Assembly: GCA_018971745.1 (NCBI GenBank)
Contig: JAGXAD010000022.1
Location: forward strand, 1-8,886
DNA: 8,886 nucleotides
Origin: Patescibacteria group bacterium
Lineage (GTDB): Bacteria; Patescibacteriota; Minisyncoccia; Sungbacterales; GWA2-42-14
Direction: 5' to 3'
Positions 5,860 through 8,886 of the stretch are shown here, piece after piece (position 1 is the stretch's first letter; each line of letters opens with the position of its first letter). Below the pieces are notes generated by a model. The model did no database searches. It worked only from the letters and a program-made list of their open reading frames with translations, and was not told the origin of the DNA. The translations under genes and the position numbers were made by a program.

Positions 5860-6369
5860 ATGGCTATGAACAAAGAAATTATAACAATACCAAGCGAACG
5901 GATCATTAGCAGGATATTTTTGATTAGAGGCAAAAAGGTAATGCTGGACCAAGACCTTGCCGAATTGTATAAAGTTGGCACAAAGGTGCTTAATTTGGCT
6001 GTCAAAAGAAATATTGCCCGCTTCCCTCAGGATTTTATGTTTCAGTTAACGAAAAGGGAGTTTGGGAATTTGAGGTCACAAATTGAAACCTCAAGATGGG
6101 GAGGAAGACGCTATCCACCCTATGCCTTTACCGAGCAAGGCGTAGCGATGCTTTCAAGCGTTTTAAACAGCGATAGAGCCATACAGGTTAATATCCAAGT
6201 GATAAGGACTTTTACCAAATTAAGAGAATTGCTGGCGACAAACAAGCAGTTAAGAGAGAAAATAGAAAGGATGGAGAAAAAATATGACGCTAAATTACGG
6301 CAGGTTTTTGAGGTGTTAAAACAGCTTCTGATACAAGAAAGTAAACCAAAAGGAAAGATAGGTTTTTAA
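5860..6369 (+). CDS. ORF6N-domain protein (phage antirepressor-like)
   Basis: The 169-residue protein begins with an ORF6N domain: [20 protein letters not shown] (10-29), [20 protein letters not shown] (30-49) and [12 protein letters not shown], then the conserved [17 protein letters not shown] (88-104). ORF6N is a DNA-binding domain of phage and mobile-element regulators, related in context to KilA-N/Bro proteins. The C-terminal 50 residues form a Lys/Glu-rich coiled coil ([20 protein letters not shown]). The length is normal for a stand-alone ORF6N protein in small-genome bacteria. ATG 5860 (or 5866, MNKEIITIP) fits the family N-terminus; the open frame upstream has no family similarity. 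It is monocistronic, with its own terminator 20 bp after the stop. Its place in the presumed integrated element fits a regulator of that element. Confidence 0.88.
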   Translation: MAMNKEIITIPSERIISRIFLIRGKKVMLDQDLAELYKVGTKVLNLAVKRNIARFPQDFMFQLTKREFGNLRSQIETSRWGGRRYPPYAFTEQGVAMLSSVLNSDRAIQVNIQVIRTFTKLRELLATNKQLREKIERMEKKYDAKLRQVFEVLKQLLIQESKPKGKIGF

Positions 6370-6388
6370 ATGAAACAAGAACGAAGGA

Positions 6389-6425
6389 ATATTAAAACGG
6401 AGGATGCATACCTCCGTTTTAATAT
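6389..6425 (+). terminator. Terminator of the ORF6N gene
   Basis: A perfect 15-bp stem (ATATTAAAACGGAGG / CCTCCGTTTTAATAT) with a 7-base loop ATGCATA begins 20 bp after the stop codon. The right arm carries the T-rich stretch. Confidence 0.8.
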
Positions 6426-6647
6426 AAAATCTTTTTCACCTTTCCCCATATTGCTCCTGCTAATAATTTTCGTGGCAACGACGAAATCAGTTGCCCACCG
6501 GTGACCAAAAAGTGATAAAAGTTCTTTATACCTGATAGTCGTTGATCACAACTGAGAATCGTTAACTCACCTAGAAAAGCTTATGTTCACGCCATAAAAG
6601 TTATTTTTACTAAACATTTTTGTGTTCTAGAAAAAATACCTTGAACT
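6426..6647. other. Non-coding end of the presumed element, with palindromic motifs
   Basis: No gene is visible. GTGGCAAC (6472-6479) faces GTTGCCCAC (6490-6498) as an imperfect inverted repeat. CACCGGTG (6496-6503) is a perfect palindrome. The run from 6507 to 6527, containing AGTGATAAAA and TTCTTT, matches 5015-5035 in 20 of 21 positions. GTTG-ATCA-CAAC and GTTAAC follow at 6541 and 6561. Such clustered short sites are what one would expect of integrase or excisionase arm sites next to an attachment site, or of operators. Confidence 0.35.
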
Positions 6648-6690
6648 GGCTCATAACCCGCAGGCCCGGGTGCAAATCCCGGTCCCGCAA
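6648..6690 (+). pseudogene. 3' half of an initiator tRNA-fMet (probable attachment-site scar)
   Basis: A 7-base anticodon loop CTCATAA (6650-6656, anticodon CAT) is followed by the 3' anticodon strand CCCGC, the short variable loop AGGC, and a perfect T stem CCGGG / CCCGG around TGCAAAT. The 3' acceptor strand TCCCGCA (6683-6689) and A90 follow. The CCC strand and the A-A at the acceptor end are hallmarks of initiator tRNA. The bases before it (ACTGG) do not complete the anticodon stem, and no D arm or 5' acceptor strand (TGCGGGA expected) occurs upstream. T-loop position 55 is G rather than T. Integrases of the tyrosine family commonly recombine in tRNA anticodon or T arms, leaving such a 3' piece at the far end of the inserted element. 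Confidence 0.7.
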
Positions 6691-6695
6691 CTGAT

Positions 6696-6733
6696 TAAAA
6701 CAAAATCATCCCATCGGGGGTGATTTTGTTTTA
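6696..6733 (+). terminator. Terminator of the former tRNA gene
   Basis: A 17-bp stem (AAAACAAAATCATCCC facing GGGGTGATTTTGTTTT, one T-G wobble, plus one outer T-A pair) with an ATCG loop starts 5 bp after the tRNA fragment and ends in a T-rich arm. It would have been the terminator of the intact tRNA gene. Confidence 0.8.
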
Positions 6734-6743
6734 CTTTCATAAT

Positions 6744-6820
6744 GGGGTACGGGATTTGCAGGGAGCGAGCTGGCGAGCTTCCCGGGATTCCGCGTCGGAG
6801 CGGAATCAAATCCCGGTCCC
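6744..6820 (+). repeat. Branched palindromic element (REP-like)
   Basis: An outer stem CGGGATTTG (6750-6758) / CAAATCCCG (6807-6815) encloses two hairpins. The first pairs GGGA...AGCT (6761-6771) with AGCTTCCC (6776-6783). The second is GATTCCGC / GCGGAATC around GTCGGA (6786-6807). GGG at 6745-6747 can also pair with CCC at 6818-6820. The result is a three-way junction, GC-rich against an AT-rich background, as in REP/BIME-type repeats. Copies elsewhere in the genome would be expected but cannot be tested here. Confidence 0.5.
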
Positions 6821-6826
6821 GCAACA

Positions 6827-6871
6827 AAGCAAAACAAAAATATCCGCTTGCCGGATATTTTTGTTTTGCTT
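6827..6871. terminator. Bidirectional terminator with a perfect 20-bp stem
   Basis: AAGCAAAACAAAAATATCCG (6827-6846) is exactly complementary to 6852-6871 around the loop CTTGC. The stem reaches the first base of the stop codon of the membrane HEPN-like gene (6871-6873). The A-rich and T-rich arms allow termination from both sides. Confidence 0.85.
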
Positions 6872-7404
6872 CATTCAATAAACTTCAATTCCCGAAACGC
6901 TTTTTCAAATTGGCCGATGACGCGGCGCGCCTCTTCCTGCGAGAGCGGCCGGTCCGGACTGTGCGCCAAGTCGTTGCGCACCTTATGCGCCTCCCAAATG
7001 TCATTCAGCGAATCAAGCTGTGAAGCATTGATTTGTTTCAAACGGTCGCCCATAGTCTCGCCGATAAAACCGCTGTGTTTCAAAATATCGTCCAGAATGG
7101 AATCCGCCTGAATAACGGCAAACTTCCAATCGGACGCATTTACTGATTCAAGTTTCGCCAACACCGCCTCCCACGAGCGCGAATGTTCCTCCAGAATTGA
7201 GTTTGGAATCCTGCCCAGTTGTAAAATATTTTCTTCGAGCTTCTCTATCGGATTTGCGAGTGCCATGGTTTTCCGCACAATTACCACAACGCCCGCAAAT
7301 AAAATCGCGGAAATCGCGCCGGAAACGAATTTCAGCCACAACACAATCCGCACAAAATCAAAACCGCTTTGCTGAGATAATTGCCGAAGATAATCGTTGA
7401 ACAT
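6871..7404 (-). CDS. Membrane-anchored protein with HEPN-like domain
   Basis: The 177 residues show one N-terminal membrane segment (about 19-43, IVLWLKFVSGAISAILFAGV then VVIV), followed by RK and a helical soluble domain that should face the cytoplasm. Near the end, IWEAHKVRNDLAHSPDRPLS (136-155) holds an R-x4-H motif (R143, N144, D145, H148) as in HEPN domains, followed by EEARRVIGQFEKAFREL. The motif and the flanking helices resemble small HEPN proteins, but I cannot name the family and RNase activity is unproven. The gene lies 21 bp after gatA on the same strand and shares its terminator region, so it is probably the last gene of the gat transcript. The start lacks a clear ribosome site. 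Confidence 0.72.
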   Translation of the reverse strand: MFNDYLRQLSQQSGFDFVRIVLWLKFVSGAISAILFAGVVVIVRKTMALANPIEKLEENILQLGRIPNSILEEHSRSWEAVLAKLESVNASDWKFAVIQADSILDDILKHSGFIGETMGDRLKQINASQLDSLNDIWEAHKVRNDLAHSPDRPLSQEEARRVIGQFEKAFRELKFIE

Positions 7405-7425
7405 ATTGATGAATTCGCAAAAAAA

Positions 7426-8862
7426 TTAACGAAGCGTCTGTTCCAACGCCATTCCCGCGCCAAGAACAATGTCATCTTCTTCGAACCTGCCCATAATATG
7501 GAGCCCTGCGGGCATTGCAATTCCGCTATCCGTTTTCACGCTTCCGCATGGAATGGACAAAGCCGGAATGCCCGCCAAATTTGCCGCAACCGTGTAAATG
7601 TCTTCAAGATACATCGTCAACGGGTCGTTTGTTTTCTCGCCGAAGTGAAACGCAGTAGTCGGCGTGGTCGGACCCACAATCAAATCAACATCCTCAAACG
7701 CTTTTTGAAAATCTTCGCGGATGAGGCGCCGCACTTTTTGCGCTTTCAAATAATACGCGTCGTAATATCCGGCCGATAAAATGTAGGTGCCGAGCATTAC
7801 TCTACGCTTCACTTCCGCGCCAAAACCATGAGCGCGCGTTTTTGCGTACACATCGTATAAATTGTTCGTGGCGAATTGCGGATTATTGGCCGCGCTCGCG
7901 CCATAACGGATGCCGTCAAAGCGCGCGAGATTTGCCGACACTTCAGCCGGCATAATAATATAATACGCCGCAAGCGCGTATTCGGAAAACGGCAAAGAAA
8001 TTTCTTTGATTTGGGCGCCAAGCTCTTCAAACTTTTTTACTGCAGCCAAAACCAATTTTTTGATTGTCGGATCAAGTCCGGCACCGAAATATTCCTTTGG
8101 CAAACCGATGCGCAAACCCTGAATCCTGAATCTTGAATCTTGAATTTTGAAATCAATTGTCGTTGAATCAAGCGGGTCGCGGCCGCGAATCGCATCAAAA
8201 AGAATTTTTGCGTCCTCAACGGTTTTGGTAATCGGTCCAATGACATCAAGGGATGACGCCATGGCAATCAAACCATTTCGCGACACTGCGCCATAACTTG
8301 GCTTGAATCCGACCACGCCGCAAAGTGCGGCCGGCTGTCTGATGGAGCCGCCGGTGTCAGAACCCAAAGCCGCAATGCAAAAATTTGCGGCAACCGCGGC
8401 CGCAGAGCCGCCGGATGATCCGCCGGGAACCCGACTCACATCATGAGGATTTCGCGAAGGGCCGTACGCGGAATTTTCCGTTGAAGAGCCCATGGCAAAT
8501 TCGTCCATATTCGTACGGCCGAGAAACAACGCGCCCGCATCAATAAGTTTTTTTACGACGGTTGCGTCGTATGATGCCGTATAATTTTCCAAAACGCGCG
8601 ACGCGGCAGAAACTTTTCTGCCGTTAATCAAAATATTATCCTTGATTGCAATCGGAATGCCAACAAGTGACGAATGATTAGTTGATGGTACGTAATGGCT
8701 GGTTGGATACTCAAATGTTTCCAAAAACGCATGTACGCCACCGTCTTTATTTTCAATTTCTTTAAGGCAGGCCAAAAATAATTCCTGCGCGGAGAATTCT
8801 TTTTTTGCCAGGCCGTCGCGCGCCTGTTTTATTGTTAATTGATTAAGCGTTTGCGCAGACAT
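7426..8862 (-). CDS. gatA: Asp-tRNA(Asn)/Glu-tRNA(Gln) amidotransferase subunit A
   Basis: GatA is the glutaminase subunit of the GatCAB complex, which turns mischarged Glu-tRNA(Gln) and Asp-tRNA(Asn) into Gln-tRNA(Gln) and Asn-tRNA(Asn) in the cytosol. All amidase-signature residues are present. Numbered from ATG 8862 (478 residues), they are K74 in PIAIKDN, S149 in GGSSGGS and the nucleophile S173 in GSDTGGSIRQPA. They are followed by CGVVGFKPSYG, SSLDVIGP, RFDGIRYG, GYYDAYY and PTTPTTAF. The length is normal (about 480-490). A TTG at 8874 is in frame, but ATG 8862 is better: GAG lies 7 bp upstream, and the probable gatC stop would overlap the longer form. The linker before LRIGLPKEYF is DFKIQDSRFRIQG, encoded by tandem heptamers, whereas other GatA proteins have an unrelated sequence there. 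Confidence 0.97.
   Translation of the reverse strand: MSAQTLNQLTIKQARDGLAKKEFSAQELFLACLKEIENKDGGVHAFLETFEYPTSHYVPSTNHSSLVGIPIAIKDNILINGRKVSAASRVLENYTASYDATVVKKLIDAGALFLGRTNMDEFAMGSSTENSAYGPSRNPHDVSRVPGGSSGGSAAAVAANFCIAALGSDTGGSIRQPAALCGVVGFKPSYGAVSRNGLIAMASSLDVIGPITKTVEDAKILFDAIRGRDPLDSTTIDFKIQDSRFRIQGLRIGLPKEYFGAGLDPTIKKLVLAAVKKFEELGAQIKEISLPFSEYALAAYYIIMPAEVSANLARFDGIRYGASAANNPQFATNNLYDVYAKTRAHGFGAEVKRRVMLGTYILSAGYYDAYYLKAQKVRRLIREDFQKAFEDVDLIVGPTTPTTAFHFGEKTNDPLTMYLEDIYTVAANLAGIPALSIPCGSVKTDSGIAMPAGLHIMGRFEEDDIVLGAGMALEQTLR
8120..8154 (-). repeat. Tandem 7-bp repeat inside gatA
   Basis: Five heptamers in a row read on the + strand TGAATCC, TGAATCT, TGAATCT, TGAATTT and TGAAATC. They encode most of the gatA linker DFKIQDSRFRIQG. 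Because the unit is 7 bp, a gain or loss of one unit would shift the frame; gain or loss of three would not. Confidence 0.85.
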
Positions 8863-8866
8863 AATA

Positions 8867-8886
8867 TTACTCAAACACCTTTTTCA
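8867..8886 (-). CDS. C-terminal end of an upstream gene, probably gatC
   Basis: The last visible codons on the - strand read KKVFE followed by TAA at 8867-8869, four bases before the gatA ATG. Many GatC proteins end in a short VKKV-type tail, and gatC-gatA order with a tiny gap is common. With only five residues visible the call rests mainly on position. Other frames here are not excluded. Confidence 0.4.

Larger units (their letters stand above)
6673..6825 (+). repeat. Direct repeat of the tRNA 3' end, two 19-bp copies 134 bp apart
   Basis: CAAATCCCGGTCCCGCAAC occurs at 6673-6691, within the tRNA fragment, and again without change at 6807-6825. Each copy is followed within 5 bp by a strong stem-loop terminator. 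The second copy is not part of a tRNA: its upstream neighbour is the branched element at 6744-6820. Nested or tandem attachment sites, or a duplication, would explain the pair. Confidence 0.75.

Noticed and set aside
6615..6690. Complete tRNA-Met gene
   Set aside because: No 5' acceptor strand, D arm or matching 5' anticodon strand can be found upstream; only the 3' half is present.
6744..6825. Second tRNA gene ending in CCCGCAAC
   Set aside because: The 5' bases do not pair with the TCCCGCA strand and there is no anticodon arm; the fold is a three-way junction instead.
7197..8267. Several 60-130 codon frames opposite gatA and the membrane protein gene
   Set aside because: They are shadows of strongly supported genes on the other strand, with no domain, ribosome site or promoter of their own.

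Overview
The window looks like an accessory island that ends at a truncated tRNA, followed by conserved backbone. Compact genes, weak or absent Shine-Dalgarno motifs, an ORF6N protein, small zinc-ribbon proteins and many perfect stem-loop terminators fit a small-genome bacterium of the Patescibacteria/CPR type (for example a parcubacterium). That placement is an inference from style and families; no marker gene here proves it.

Layout. (1) 1-2584, + strand: the C-terminal part of a TrlF-like protein (end of a PHP domain, then a coiled-coil SMC/ABC-type ATPase), followed by a small HEPN-domain protein. The pair resembles an ATPase-controlled RNase defence module. (2) 2585-2728: two back-to-back terminators closing convergent transcription. 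(3) 2729-4964, - strand: four genes read leftward, namely a short ribbon-helix-helix-like protein, a protein with two topoisomerase-type zinc ribbons, an unknown 116-residue protein and a RecB/Cas4-like PD-(D/E)XK nuclease with a probable Fe-S cysteine set. Hairpins lie between some of them. (4) 4965-5304: a divergent control region with inverted repeats and a 12-bp motif found near both divergent genes. (5) 5305-6369, + strand: a 60-residue zinc-ribbon protein, about 370 bp without a clear gene, then an ORF6N-domain protein with a strong terminator. (6) 6426-6647: no gene, but a motif shared with region 4. (7) 6648-6690: the 3' half of an initiator tRNA-fMet, without its 5' half and followed by a terminator. 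This is the expected scar at the distal end of an element integrated into a tRNA gene. A second copy of the last 19 bp lies 134 bp further on, at the edge of a structured element. (8) 6871-8886, - strand: backbone genes, namely the last codons of a probable gatC, then gatA, then a one-pass membrane protein with a HEPN-like RNxxxH motif.

How it fits together. The tRNA scar suggests that everything to its left arrived as a mobile element, whose intact tRNA and integrase would lie beyond the left edge. Its cargo would be the TrlF-HEPN pair and the DNA-processing gene cluster, with the small DNA-binding proteins as likely regulators. The gat genes make up the aminoacyl-tRNA amidotransferase of the host.
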